NCBI GenBank assembly: GCA_016713405.1
Contig: JADJPF010000010.1
Span: forward strand, 112,958-176,957
From: Blastocatellia bacterium
GTDB lineage: Bacteria; Acidobacteriota; Blastocatellia; Chloracidobacteriales; JADJPF01
Reading direction: 5' to 3'
Length of the DNA: 64,000 bases
In this document: piece after piece, positions 10,507-19,502 of the stretch
Layout of the letters: every line of letters starts with the position of its first letter
How positions within the stretch are numbered: the stretch's first letter is position 1
Made by a program: the position numbers and the translations under genes
The notes under the pieces: model-generated
Told to the model about the DNA's origin: nothing
Database searches by the model: none
Seen by the model: only the letters and a program-made list of their open reading frames with translations

Positions 10507-11790
10507 TTATTGTGGTTGAATTTTTTCTAAACCATCTAAATAAGGACGAAGAGCTTTAGGAATTGTAATGCTTCCATCAGCTTCTTGATAGTTTTCTAAA
10601 ATTGCTAGCCAAGTTCGTCCAACTGCAATACCAGAGCCATTTAATGTATGAACTGGCTCTGGTTTAGCTCCTGGTGAGCGACGAAAACGAATTTGAGCGC
10701 GTCTAGCTTGGAAAGCATCACAATTAGAACAAGAAGAAATTTCTCGGTAAGTATTTTGACTAGGCAACCAAACTTCTAAATCATAGGTTTTTGCAGAAGA
10801 AAATCCCATATCGCCACTTGATAGTAAGACTACTCTATAAGGAAGTTCTAATCTTTGTAAAATGGTTTCAGCATTAGCTGTTAATGTTTCTAAGTCCTGA
10901 TAAGATTGGTCAGGATGTGAAATTTTTACTAGCTCAACTTTATCAAATTGATGTTGGCGGATAAGACCGCGAACATCTCGCCCATAACTACCTGCTTCAG
11001 AACGAAAACAAGGTGTGTAGGCTGTTAAGTTGATGGGCAAGTTTTCAGCTTCTAAAATTTCATCTCGATAAATATTAGTTAATGGTACTTCTGCTGTAGG
11101 AATTAACCAATAATCGCTTTTTTCTAACTTAAAAAGATCATCTGCAAACTTAGGTAATTGTCCAGTGCCTTGCAATGTCGCGCTGTTAACAATAAAAGGT
11201 GGTAGAACTTCTTGATAGCCATGTTCTTTGGTATGAATATCAAGCATAAAATTAATTAATGCCCGTTCTAGTCTTGCTCCTAAGCCACGTAAAATAGAAA
11301 AACGCGCTCCAGAAATTTTACTAGCCCGTTCTAGGTCTAAAATTCCTAAATTAATTCCTAAATCAATGTGATCTTTAACAGGAAAATCAAATTCTCGTGC
11401 TTTTCCTATACGTCTGACTTCTAAATTAGCACTTTCATCTTTGCCAATAGGTACAGATTCATGAGGAAGGTTAGGAATGGTTAGTAGCATTTCTGCTAAC
11501 TTAATTTCGCTATCACTAATAATTTGCTCTAATTCTTTAATCCTTACTTTAGCTGTAGCTACTTCTTGTTGTTTTGGTGCTGCTTCTTCCTTTTGTTTGG
11601 CTTTCATTAAAGCACCAATTTCTTCACTTAAACGATTACATTTTGCTTTTAATTGATCACGTTCTGTAATAGAAGCACGGCGGGTTTGATCTAATTCTTC
11701 AAATGGTTCTAATGAAAGGTTGCTATTACGAGAAGCTAAAGAGTTTTTAACAGTTTCTAAGTTGTTACGTACAAATTCAACACTTAACAT
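10507..11790 (-). CDS. serS: Serine--tRNA ligase
   Basis: The 427-residue class II aminoacyl-tRNA synthetase charges tRNA-Ser. The N-terminal 100 residues form the long helical arm that binds the tRNA variable loop (RRASITERDQLKAKCNRL and the following heptads). The catalytic domain shows motif 2 FRSEAGSYGRDVRGLIRQHQF and motif 3 NGSGIAVGRTWLAILENYQ, with the conserved arginines. Length is standard for bacterial SerRS. The start ATG at 11790 is the usual one for the family (MLS/MLD at the N-terminus). It is the first gene of the minus run; I see no T-box upstream. Confidence 0.97.
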   Translation of the reverse strand: MLSVEFVRNNLETVKNSLASRNSNLSLEPFEELDQTRRASITERDQLKAKCNRLSEEIGALMKAKQKEEAAPKQQEVATAKVRIKELEQIISDSEIKLAEMLLTIPNLPHESVPIGKDESANLEVRRIGKAREFDFPVKDHIDLGINLGILDLERASKISGARFSILRGLGARLERALINFMLDIHTKEHGYQEVLPPFIVNSATLQGTGQLPKFADDLFKLEKSDYWLIPTAEVPLTNIYRDEILEAENLPINLTAYTPCFRSEAGSYGRDVRGLIRQHQFDKVELVKISHPDQSYQDLETLTANAETILQRLELPYRVVLLSSGDMGFSSAKTYDLEVWLPSQNTYREISSCSNCDAFQARRAQIRFRRSPGAKPEPVHTLNGSGIAVGRTWLAILENYQEADGSITIPKALRPYLDGLEKIQPQ

Positions 11791-11999
11791 GATTTGTCTC
11801 CAGATAAGGCACTAAAGGCACTGATTTTAACTTGTAGATTTTTATAAAGTTAGCTGTGTTAAGGTATTTTTGTCAAATCGCTTCAACCAATAGACAAACA
11901 AAGACTCAAAAAATTTTTAACCCTTGGGGAATTTTTAAATATTTAATGGATTTTACTTTGATAAGTACAAAGTATACTTATTGAGGAGAAGTTTTATAT

Positions 12000-13052
12000 A
12001 TGTCTAAGACCATTTGTTTTTTAGTATTCTGTTTATTGTTTTGTCTAACCTTAAATTTAACTGGTAATGCTGTAGCTAAAACTAAAAGGCCTAGAATCAT
12101 AACAAAAATAAAAAATGTAGGTTTAGGCCCTGATAACTTGGCTTTTTCTCCAGATGGAAGATACCTTTTTGTTAGTAGTGCTGGGCCTTTATATCTTATA
12201 GACACAGCTAATGATAGTTCTTTAGGTGAGTTTTTATCTTTATCAAATGGGCAACATTCGGAAGGCTCTGAACCAAGCACACTTGTTTTTACTAAAATAG
12301 GTGCTGAAAACTTTAACTTTGCTACTAATTTTTCAGGTAGTATTGCTGTGGTAGATATAAGTCAGTTACCTAAATCAGGGTTGCAATCATCTGGAGGCAT
12401 TATTAATAAGGGAATTGTTGGAGGGGTAATAAATAATGATGGCACAGTTTTGTATGCAATAAATAAACTTACTTCTAAAATGCCTTTGTTTTCTATATTT
12501 AAAGATCCAAATAGTGGTTTACAAATAGCTGTTAATAGTAGTGAGTTTATAAGTGATGTTGGTAAAGGTTCATCAGCTATAGTAAAAAGTTTGGATGGAA
12601 AATTTGTTTACGTTGCTAATAGTGATAGTCAAGATATATCTATAGTTGATTTAACTATTAATAAAGTAATTAATAAAGTTGTTTTAGGTGCTATGCCTAT
12701 GAGACTAGCACTTTCACCTAAGGGTGATCGTCTTTATATAACCTTAAATAACACAGGTGAGTTAGCTATTCTTGATACCTCAACAAACAAAATCTTGTCT
12801 AAAATTTCTCAAATAGGGGAAGGTTCCTGGGATATAGCTCTTAACTCTACAGGTAGCAGAGCTTATATAAGTAATAATATGAGTGGTGATTTAACCATTG
12901 TAAATACAACAAATAGCAAAATTATTCAGAAAATCTCAAACATAGGTTTGGAGCCAAGAGGTATAAAAATATCTCCTAAAGGAGATAAGCTTTATGTAGC
13001 TAATTTTTTAAGTCAATCCGTTACAGTTATTTCTTTAAAAAATTCTGATTAA
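12000..13052 (+). CDS. Secreted YVTN-type beta-propeller protein
   Basis: The ATG at 12000 follows GAGGAG at 11983. Residues 1-25 are a signal peptide (hydrophobic run rich in F, L and C, ending near AVAKTK). The 350-residue protein is a propeller of the YVTN/Lactonase-like type, with recurring blades such as FVYVANSDSQDISIVD, RLYITLNNTGELAILDT and KLYVANFLSQSVTVISL. These are typically extracytoplasmic, and most have no known enzyme activity. It stands alone between divergent serS and convergent ssb. Function is unknown beyond the fold. Confidence 0.8.
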   Translation: MSKTICFLVFCLLFCLTLNLTGNAVAKTKRPRIITKIKNVGLGPDNLAFSPDGRYLFVSSAGPLYLIDTANDSSLGEFLSLSNGQHSEGSEPSTLVFTKIGAENFNFATNFSGSIAVVDISQLPKSGLQSSGGIINKGIVGGVINNDGTVLYAINKLTSKMPLFSIFKDPNSGLQIAVNSSEFISDVGKGSSAIVKSLDGKFVYVANSDSQDISIVDLTINKVINKVVLGAMPMRLALSPKGDRLYITLNNTGELAILDTSTNKILSKISQIGEGSWDIALNSTGSRAYISNNMSGDLTIVNTTNSKIIQKISNIGLEPRGIKISPKGDKLYVANFLSQSVTVISLKNSD

Positions 13053-13066
13053 TTTTGTAAAGAACT

Positions 13067-13615
13067 TCAAATAGATATGCAGGTAATCCTAAGAATCTTC
13101 TTAGAATTACCTAAGTAATGAAAAGAGGTCAGAAATTTATTGATAAAAAATGCGTTTAGAAGGAAGGGGATGTCATCTTCTGAAACATTATCATCATAGT
13201 CAGGTGCTTGATGACTACTAGCTTTGTTACTACTAGAATGGGATGCTTTTGCAGGTGCAGCCATTGCACTAGCTGACATATCTTCGTTACGATTTCCTAA
13301 TAATCTAAGATCTGTGCCAAAAATTTCTAAACTAGTTCTTGTACGTCCTTCTTTGTCTGTCCATTCACGGGCGCGAAGACGACCTTCTATATAAACTTGT
13401 TTTCCTTTAGATAAATATTGGCTAGCTACTTCTGCTTGTTTACCCCAAAATGTAACCTTAAACCAAGTGGTTTCTTCTTTCATTTCTCCAATGTTATCCT
13501 TGCGTTTTTCACTAGTTGCAACAGAGAATTCACAAACTTGTTGACCTTGTGGAGTATATTTGAGTTCAGGGTCACGACCTAAATTTCCAACAACTATTAT
13601 TTTGTTAAAAGACAT
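13067..13615 (-). CDS. ssb: Single-stranded DNA-binding protein, with anomalous C-terminus
   Basis: Residues 1-110 are a canonical SSB OB-fold: MSFNKIIVVGNLGRDPELKY, ETTWFKVTFWGKQAE, YLSKGKQVYIEGRLRARE and a LEIFGTDLRLLG strand. A flexible linker leads to the acidic tip EDDIPF at about residues 146-151, which in SSBs recruits repair and replication partners and is normally at or near the extreme C-terminus. Here about 31 unrelated residues follow, and the DNA encoding them contains a terminator-like hairpin (13081-13112). A one-base indel in the G/A run at 13158-13170 would instead end the protein at a stop near 13137, about seven residues after the tip. I consider the extension an artefact. 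Confidence 0.9.
   Translation of the reverse strand: MSFNKIIVVGNLGRDPELKYTPQGQQVCEFSVATSEKRKDNIGEMKEETTWFKVTFWGKQAEVASQYLSKGKQVYIEGRLRAREWTDKEGRTRTSLEIFGTDLRLLGNRNEDMSASAMAAPAKASHSSSNKASSHQAPDYDDNVSEDDIPFLLNAFFINKFLTSFHYLGNSKKILRITCISI
13081..13112. terminator. Bidirectional terminator-like hairpin
   Basis: Arms AGGTAATCCTAAGAA (13081-13095) and TTCTTAGAATTACCT (13098-13112) pair with one G-U in 15 and a 2-base loop. It lies between the convergent YVTN gene (stop 13052) and ssb. Its location inside the apparent ssb extension argues that the real ssb stop is further upstream. Confidence 0.5.
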
Positions 13616-13827
13616 ATTAGCTCCTTAGTTTTTCAATAATTAGTAAATTTTAGTTTTGGAAAATATAAATATTTTCATAAAATATGTGAATAAATAGATT
13701 TTTACTTAAATAAAAAAATTTAATAAAAAAATAAGTATAGCGAAATAATAGCGAAAACTTGATGTAGGTGTCAAGAACTATTTTCTAGTAAAAATAAATT
13801 TATGCTTTTACATAGTTAAATAAAGCA

Positions 13828-15093
13828 TTACTTTAAGTTATCTATATTTAAGCTTATTGTGCGAATAGTAGAAGTATTTGGATCTGTCCAAGCAATGATC
13901 GCCTTATTATCTAAAAGAGCTAGTTTAGGAATACCACTTTTTCTTGAAATGCTCGTTTGGGCTACTTCTAAAACTTGGCTTTGTCTACCATTAGGCCAAA
14001 CACGAGCAATATTTAGACTACCTTTTTCTTCTGTTCCAGAAAGCCAAGTAAGTAAAACAGAAGTGTCATCTAGTATTACTAAATCAACTCGTCCAATTGC
14101 ATCACCCTCAGCAATTGTTATTGGGGCATTAAAAGTTTCTCCAGCAGTGTTAGAAAAAATTAATTTAACTTTTGATTTTCCATCAGCACCGCTAAACCAA
14201 GCTACAGCAACAGCATTTTCTTTAGCTACTACAACCGGGCCATTTACAGGACAACCATTAATTTTCCAATTATCTGGATAAAGTGTTTTTGGCTCTAACC
14301 ATTTACCATTTTGATAGTGAACCAAAGAAATATCCCTAAATTCTTCTTTGGAGCGATCCCTATAAACTGCTATTGCTCCTTGAGAGGTAAATGCAACGGA
14401 AGTTGGGCAACAATCGCAAACGCGCTCATCTAAAGAAGTTTCTTCAGAAAGTTTTCCTTCTTTATCAATTGCAGCAAAACGTAAAGTCATTTCATTTTCT
14501 GGGTTTTCTTCTACATGGCTACCAGCTTTGGTTTTACGACCATCTAGCCAAATTGCTCCTAATTTATCCTTTTCCCAAGCAAAAAGCGAAACAAAGCCAT
14601 GTTCGGTCTTTGTGCCGTCTGTATGGGGTAAAATGGGGCTTGACCAAGTTTTGCCATCATCAAATGAGCGTGCAATGTTGATGTCATAAGCAAAAGTGCT
14701 AGGATCGCTTTTAGCTAGCCAATGGGCAGCAAGTGAATTATCAGGAAGCTTTATAACGGAAGGGAAATCAGCCCAATTTACAAACCAATTGTTACTTTTA
14801 GCTACTAAATTAGCTTCTGACCAAGAATTATTTTCTAAAGTAGCAAAATAAAGTGCATGTTCTTTATTTTCAAGCTTTTGTACCCAATTTATTAATATTT
14901 TACTGTCAAAGCTTTTTGTTAACTCTGGAGATTGGCTATTTGTTTTTGCAGGGGATTTTATTTCTGTTATTAAAGAAATACTAGAATTAGGAGTGATATT
15001 TGTTGTATTTGTTGGGGTTGCTGGATCTTGGCGACAAGAAAAAAATATTTGAAATAATAGCAAAACTACTAATAAGTAAAAGTATTTCTTCAT
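13828..15093 (-). CDS. BNR/sialidase-fold lipoprotein
   Basis: The start is placed at the ATG at 15093, preceded by AGGAAA, rather than 33 bases upstream. The N-terminus (MKKYFYLLVVLL, then FFSC) reads as a lipoprotein signal with a somewhat atypical lipobox. The mature protein of about 400 residues shows BNR-type Asp-box signatures (SFDDGKTWSSP) and repeated WL/AAHWLA strands typical of six-bladed sialidase-like propellers. A CDCCP motif lies mid-protein (about residue 240). The sialidase arginine triad is not evident, so activity is not claimed. It is separated from cpoB by a strong terminator, so it has its own promoter or is readthrough-dependent. Confidence 0.7.
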   Translation of the reverse strand: MKKYFYLLVVLLLFQIFFSCRQDPATPTNTTNITPNSSISLITEIKSPAKTNSQSPELTKSFDSKILINWVQKLENKEHALYFATLENNSWSEANLVAKSNNWFVNWADFPSVIKLPDNSLAAHWLAKSDPSTFAYDINIARSFDDGKTWSSPILPHTDGTKTEHGFVSLFAWEKDKLGAIWLDGRKTKAGSHVEENPENEMTLRFAAIDKEGKLSEETSLDERVCDCCPTSVAFTSQGAIAVYRDRSKEEFRDISLVHYQNGKWLEPKTLYPDNWKINGCPVNGPVVVAKENAVAVAWFSGADGKSKVKLIFSNTAGETFNAPITIAEGDAIGRVDLVILDDTSVLLTWLSGTEEKGSLNIARVWPNGRQSQVLEVAQTSISRKSGIPKLALLDNKAIIAWTDPNTSTIRTISLNIDNLK

Positions 15094-15123
15094 CAGAAAA
15101 TTTTTCCTAAAAATTAAGTTAAA

Positions 15124-15155
15124 CAATAGCCTAGAAAATAACTTCTAGGCTATTG
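15124..15155 (-). terminator. Terminator of the tol-pal operon
   Basis: Perfect 13-base arms CAATAGCCTAGAA (15124-15136) and TTCTAGGCTATTG (15143-15155) with a 6-base loop follow the cpoB stop by 12 bases. On the minus strand the hairpin is followed by a T-rich stretch (TTTAACTTAATTTTT). Confidence 0.75.
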
Positions 15156-15167
15156 AAAATAAAGCTA

Positions 15168-16001
15168 TTAACGTCTTGGTCTAGTTGGTTTTACTACAGG
15201 TTTTTCTTCTGGTGGAAGTGATGCTAAAACTTGTTCAGCTTGGCGAGCTTCTGCGCTATTTGGGTAATTTTGAACAATTAATTTTAGTTCTTCTTCTGCT
15301 TCTTTACGTCGGTCTGTTTTTAACAAACAATCTGCCCTTTTATAACGAGCCGTAGCAAGCTTATTGTTAGCAGGATACTCAACAATTAGTTTGTCTAATT
15401 CAGGAATTGCCGCCTTAAAATCTACTTGTTTATAGTAAGAATCAGCAATTAAATATTGTGCTTGTCCGGCTGCATCTGTTCCAGAAAAACAAGTTACATA
15501 GTTACGAAACTGGTCAATAGCTAAAGCATAGTTACCACGTAAATAGTCGGCATAAGCTTGCTTATATTGTTGCTCGCCTTCATCACAATTTTTAATAATG
15601 CTAGTTGGGCTAAAGATATTTTCTACATTCTTGATTTGCTTTTCTAAACGTTCTAATCTGATATTGACAGCATTAATTTTTTCAGCAAATTGGTTAATTT
15701 GCTGTGTTCCACCACTAGCGGTAGCATTAATATCACTAAGGCTACGGTCTACAATATCTCGTGTTTGTCCAATATCACGGCGTGCAAGTGACACATTATC
15801 TACAACTTGGGTAAGTAAAGCAGAAACTTGACCAGTATTTTTATCTGTAGATTCTTGTAAATCACGGACTTGTTTTTGCAGCACTATTAATTCTGCTTTT
15901 AGCTGTATTAGTTCATCTTTATCTTTAGCTTCTAAAGAATTTTTTGTTGTAACTGCAAGGGTTAATATTAAAAGCAGGGCAATAGGTAAAAGCTTACGCA
16001 T
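15168..16001 (-). CDS. cpoB: Tol-Pal system coordinator CpoB/YbgF
   Basis: The 277-residue protein has a signal peptide (MRKLLPIALLLILTLAV). A coiled-coil segment follows (about 25-125; heptads LIQLKAELIVLQKQV and RLERLEKQIKNVEN), then TPR repeats (about 135-265) with the pattern YKQAYADYLRGNYALAIDQF. This is the YbgF/CpoB architecture: a periplasmic protein that coordinates peptidoglycan synthesis with Tol-Pal-driven outer-membrane constriction. It is the last gene of the tol operon, as in Proteobacteria. The C-terminus is basic and proline-rich (KPVVKPTRPRR). Confidence 0.85.
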   Translation of the reverse strand: MRKLLPIALLLILTLAVTTKNSLEAKDKDELIQLKAELIVLQKQVRDLQESTDKNTGQVSALLTQVVDNVSLARRDIGQTRDIVDRSLSDINATASGGTQQINQFAEKINAVNIRLERLEKQIKNVENIFSPTSIIKNCDEGEQQYKQAYADYLRGNYALAIDQFRNYVTCFSGTDAAGQAQYLIADSYYKQVDFKAAIPELDKLIVEYPANNKLATARYKRADCLLKTDRRKEAEEELKLIVQNYPNSAEARQAEQVLASLPPEEKPVVKPTRPRR

Positions 16002-16034
16002 AAAATTTTCTCCAAAACTTTAAAAACAAAAGAA

Positions 16035-16096
16035 ACAGTCTCTAGGACTGTCTTAATAAAAAGTGGTTAGGAACTTGATTTAACAAATCAAGTTCC
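16035..16096 (-). terminator. Two tandem hairpins between pal and cpoB
   Basis: On the minus strand the pal stop is followed by a perfect 12-base stem (16070-16081 with 16085-16096, GGAACTTGATTT). A smaller 6-base stem follows (16035-16040 with 16046-16051, ACAGTC), then TTTCTTTTGTTTTT. They may cause partial termination or protect mRNA ends, lowering cpoB expression relative to pal. Confidence 0.45.
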
Positions 16097-16120
16097 CCTA
16101 GTTAAACAAAAGCAAAAAAA

Positions 16121-17134
16121 CTACTTATTTTCAACAGGTGGTGCAGGTGGTACAGGTCTTAATGTGCCACCACCACGTAAGTAAATAAATTCTGCTCTTC
16201 TATCATATGCCCAAGAAGGTATGACACTTGGATCACCTTCAGAACTACCAGCAGCATAACGCTTACCATTGCTAATTACTTCCATTCGTGAAGGGTCAAC
16301 ACCTTTACCAATTAGGTAAGTTTTAGCTGCGTTAGCGCGTTTGTCACCAAGAGCTAAGTTATATTCTTCTGAACCACGAGGATCACAATTACCTTCAACA
16401 CGAAAAACTATAGTGCTATTTTCTGAACGTGTTAAAAATTGGGAATTACGATCCAATGTGTTTTTAGCTGCATCTGTTAAATCAGATTTATCAAAATCAA
16501 AAAAGATAGAGCGAACACCATCTTTAAATCGTCTGGCTGCATCAGCATCAGCATTTGGATTTTTAATTCCTGTTTCAGCACCGCCAGATTTAGTATCAGT
16601 TACGGTTACACGCGCACTTGCAGAAGCATCCCCACCAGGGCCTTTAGCCGTTGCTGTGTAAGTAGTTGATGAAACAGGGGAAACTTTGGTTTCTCCTGAT
16701 GGGCCAAAAGATCCAAGACCTGGAATTTCTACGCGGTCGGCACGTTGAGATGACCAACGAAGAGTTGCTTGATCACCAACACCAATTGCACCCGGTTCAG
16801 CCGACATTGTAATTGTAGGGCCAGCAGGTAAGACTTCAACTTGTACACTTTTACTATCTTTAGCTTCTTTTTTTCCACTTTTACCTAATATTTCATAAGT
16901 GGTTGTTTCATTAGGTGTATAGACCTCTGTTCCAGTTTTTGCAACAGCTTTGCCATTTAATAAAATTTCTTTGGCATTTTCTGTTTTCCAATTTACAGAA
17001 ACAGACTCACCTTGTTTGATTTGGTTTTTAGAAACGGTTAATTCTGCTTTAGGGGGTTTTGCACAAGCCGCAGCTATGATGGCCCAAACTATTACGGAAC
17101 TTAACACTAGTAGTTTTTTCACTATCTCTTTCAT
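16121..17134 (-). CDS. pal: Peptidoglycan-associated lipoprotein with Ig-like N-terminal domains
   Basis: The ATG at 17134 follows AGGAG at optimal spacing. A lipoprotein signal ends in the lipobox IIAAAC. Two Ig-like domains follow (about residues 28-105 and 106-180; the WKTENAKEI and LRWSSQRADRV patterns). The OmpA/Pal domain (about 200-325) shows IFFDFDKSDLT, EGNCDPRGSEEYNLALGDKRA and the arginine of YDRRAEF that binds the diaminopimelate group of peptidoglycan. E. coli Pal is about 173 residues; the extra length is the Ig-like pair. Position between tolB and cpoB fixes it as Pal. Confidence 0.9.
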   Translation of the reverse strand: MKEIVKKLLVLSSVIVWAIIAAACAKPPKAELTVSKNQIKQGESVSVNWKTENAKEILLNGKAVAKTGTEVYTPNETTTYEILGKSGKKEAKDSKSVQVEVLPAGPTITMSAEPGAIGVGDQATLRWSSQRADRVEIPGLGSFGPSGETKVSPVSSTTYTATAKGPGGDASASARVTVTDTKSGGAETGIKNPNADADAARRFKDGVRSIFFDFDKSDLTDAAKNTLDRNSQFLTRSENSTIVFRVEGNCDPRGSEEYNLALGDKRANAAKTYLIGKGVDPSRMEVISNGKRYAAGSSEGDPSVIPSWAYDRRAEFIYLRGGGTLRPVPPAPPVENK

Positions 17135-17183
17135 CACTGCTCCTTTCTAAACTATTCTAAAAAATAAGTTAATACTGCTAGAT

Positions 17184-18500
17184 TTATCTTGACCAAGATG
17201 GAGAACGCCCACCACCTTTAGAAACTTGAATTTCGCTGCTTCCATCTATATTCATAATAAATATTTCCCAACGTCCGCTTCGGTTGGATTGGAAGACAAT
17301 ATGGCGACTATCCGGGGCCCAGGCTGGAGCTTCATTGCTACCATCACCACGAGTTAATTGCACAATTTGTCTAGTTGCAACATCCATAATAAAAACGTCT
17401 GAACGACCAGCCCCAGAAGGCCGCCAAGTATAAGCAATAAATTGACCATCAGGCGACCAAGCAGGGGAGTCAGCCTGTCCACCATCATTTAACACACGTT
17501 GAACATTAGTTCCATCATCGTCCATTATATAAACTTGAGGTGTGCCAGTTCGGTCAGAAATAAAAGCAAGTTGTTTATTGGTTTTAGGATTCCAACGAGG
17601 AGATGTGTCTATAATGCCGCGATTATCAGTTAATCGACGTGCGCGGTTTCCATCAGCATTTGCAACATAAATTTCCATTGTGTCGCTATCTTTACTTGAT
17701 GCAAAAGCGATTCGGCCACCATCTGATGAATATTGAGGGGAACTAATTGTTCCACGAGGAAATGAAGCAAAACCAAATGGTAAACCATCTTTAGCTGAAT
17801 GAACTTGGATTGTAGGTTGACCAGTTTTATAGGAAATATACGCAATACGACTTCCATCAGGAGATAAACTTGGTAAAATTGCATAGCTTCCATCACGCAC
17901 CAAAGCACGTTGACCAAAACCATCATAGTCCATAATCATAATGTCTTTGCCAGTTGTGTAAGCAATTTTAGAATTTGCAATTCCATCAATGTTAAACAAT
18001 TTTTTTATGATATCGTCTGCAAATTGATGAGCAACTTGGCGGATAGAGTCGCCACGATAAGTTTTATTGATTAATCCATCTTTGGTTTTTACATCAAAAA
18101 GATAAGCTTCTATTTGCTCTCCTGTAACTCTACCAAAAGCTAAATAATCAAGTCTTACAGGGTCGGCTGCCCACTCTTCAGGCTTAAACTCGGTAGGAGT
18201 TGCCAAGCCTTTTTTGGGATATAAGCTTTTGCCTACAATATCAATTACACCTGCAAACTTTAAGTCATTTAATAACACTTCGTTAAAAATGTTAGTGTCT
18301 GCGTCTTTTGCTCCTAAACCTAAAAGAAAATCTGCAACTCCAAGCCGCTGAACTCCACCAGGATTAACCACAATTCCAGTGAGTTTATCCTTTAAATTTT
18401 GTCCTGTAGCTTGCCCATCCTGTGCTTGAATCTTTGCTGGAGGTGCAAGAGTGCTAAATAAAAAGGCTAAAATAAACAGGAAAGTGAGCTTGTACTTCAT
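17184..18500 (-). CDS. tolB: Tol-Pal system protein TolB
   Basis: The 438-residue periplasmic protein has a signal peptide (MKYKLTFLFILAFLFSTLA). The N-terminal alpha/beta domain (about 35-165; IVNPGGVQRLGVADFLLG, DYLAFGRVTGEQ) is followed by a six-bladed propeller (about 175-438) of WD40-like PD40 blades such as SPDGSRIAYISYKTGQPTI, SSDGGRIAFAS and SPDGQFIAYTW. TolB relays Tol-complex force to Pal. Length matches the family, and gene order tolB-pal-cpoB is conserved. Confidence 0.95.
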   Translation of the reverse strand: MKYKLTFLFILAFLFSTLAPPAKIQAQDGQATGQNLKDKLTGIVVNPGGVQRLGVADFLLGLGAKDADTNIFNEVLLNDLKFAGVIDIVGKSLYPKKGLATPTEFKPEEWAADPVRLDYLAFGRVTGEQIEAYLFDVKTKDGLINKTYRGDSIRQVAHQFADDIIKKLFNIDGIANSKIAYTTGKDIMIMDYDGFGQRALVRDGSYAILPSLSPDGSRIAYISYKTGQPTIQVHSAKDGLPFGFASFPRGTISSPQYSSDGGRIAFASSKDSDTMEIYVANADGNRARRLTDNRGIIDTSPRWNPKTNKQLAFISDRTGTPQVYIMDDDGTNVQRVLNDGGQADSPAWSPDGQFIAYTWRPSGAGRSDVFIMDVATRQIVQLTRGDGSNEAPAWAPDSRHIVFQSNRSGRWEIFIMNIDGSSEIQVSKGGGRSPSWSR

Positions 18501-18596
18501 AAGTTGTTACCTTTCAGTTAGTTAAAACTGTTGAGCTAAGGTTAAGTTTTTCTTTAACTTTTTTAGTTAAAATAACAAGTGATAAATTATTGGAAA

Positions 18597-19463
18597 CTAA
18601 GGATATTGAAACCAAATCTCAGCTATAGCTTCTTGTGTTCCAATTAAAAAGTTGCCTGGAAAAGGTGGCAAGCCTTGTGTTGCTGTAGCAATAACAGCAC
18701 GTTCTGCCGCGTAATTTAATTGTTCATAAGGACTTAGCCGTTTGAAATAATTTTTTGGCACTCTACCACCTACCACAGAAGTTACTTTACCATCTCTACT
18801 TATCTTGATGTAAACAATCACGTTAACCGTTCCACTAGCTGGAATTGTTGGAGGGGTAAAGTTACGACTAAGAATATTTTGGATTCTGCGACCATATTCT
18901 GAGCCACCTGGAAGCCCTGTTCCTAGACCACTATTTAAGCCATCTCCAACACCTATACCACCACGAATTGCAGGTTTAGCCGAACCTGCTGTTGTTCCTA
19001 TGTTAGCTACTGTTTCTGTAGTGTTAGCCTTTTGTACAGTTTTAGACCAAACTCTATTAGGCTTTTCTTGTACGGGTAAATTAGTCTTTTTAGCTTCTGG
19101 GTCAGGTTTTTGTTTAGTCTCTAAAACTTCTTCTGGATTTTCTTCAAGCTTTTCTTCATGTTTTACTATCTCATTGTTAAATTTATCTTTATTGGTTACA
19201 TCTTCAGTTAAACTTGAAACAGCTTCTTTTTTTTTGTCAAATCCAAATAGCTCTGAAGCATTAGCCACGCCTACTTGAACTGCGCCGCCTTGCTCGCCAT
19301 CTTCGCCAGCACCAGCAGCAATAATTAGCACATCAGGAATTTTTCCAATCCAAAAGAAAATTAGTCCAAAAAGTAATAAATGGGCTGCTAGTGCAAAAAA
19401 GGCTGCAACAACAAAACGTTGTGGTTGAATTTGTCTTTCTTTATGTGCATTACTAAGTTCCAT
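18597..19463 (-). CDS. TonB/TolA-like energy transducer
   Basis: The 288-residue protein has an N-terminal transmembrane anchor (about residues 18-42, FFALAAHLLLFGLIFFWIG). A long charged, Pro/Lys/Glu-rich periplasmic spacer follows (about 70-170), then a TonB-like C-terminal domain (about 200-288) with VNVIVYIKISRDGKVTSVVG and a final EIWFQYP strand. It lies between tolR and tolB, so it takes the TolA position and should couple TolQR proton flow to TolB-Pal, although the C-terminal fold reads as TonB rather than classical TolA. No symbol is given because the two cannot be separated here. Confidence 0.8.
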   Translation of the reverse strand: MELSNAHKERQIQPQRFVVAAFFALAAHLLLFGLIFFWIGKIPDVLIIAAGAGEDGEQGGAVQVGVANASELFGFDKKKEAVSSLTEDVTNKDKFNNEIVKHEEKLEENPEEVLETKQKPDPEAKKTNLPVQEKPNRVWSKTVQKANTTETVANIGTTAGSAKPAIRGGIGVGDGLNSGLGTGLPGGSEYGRRIQNILSRNFTPPTIPASGTVNVIVYIKISRDGKVTSVVGGRVPKNYFKRLSPYEQLNYAAERAVIATATQGLPPFPGNFLIGTQEAIAEIWFQYP

Positions 19464-19502
19464 TTTTACTATTAAATAACTTGTCTAAGTTAAAGTATTA
19501 GA

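Noticed and set aside
11791..11999. Possible T-box or leader peptide upstream of serS
   Set aside because: No T-box core (the AGGGUGGnACCGCG-like element) or specifier-loop fold could be found.
13859..14281. A 140-codon plus-strand frame opposite the BNR lipoprotein gene
   Set aside because: Shadow of a well-supported gene, with no domain pattern and no ribosome site.
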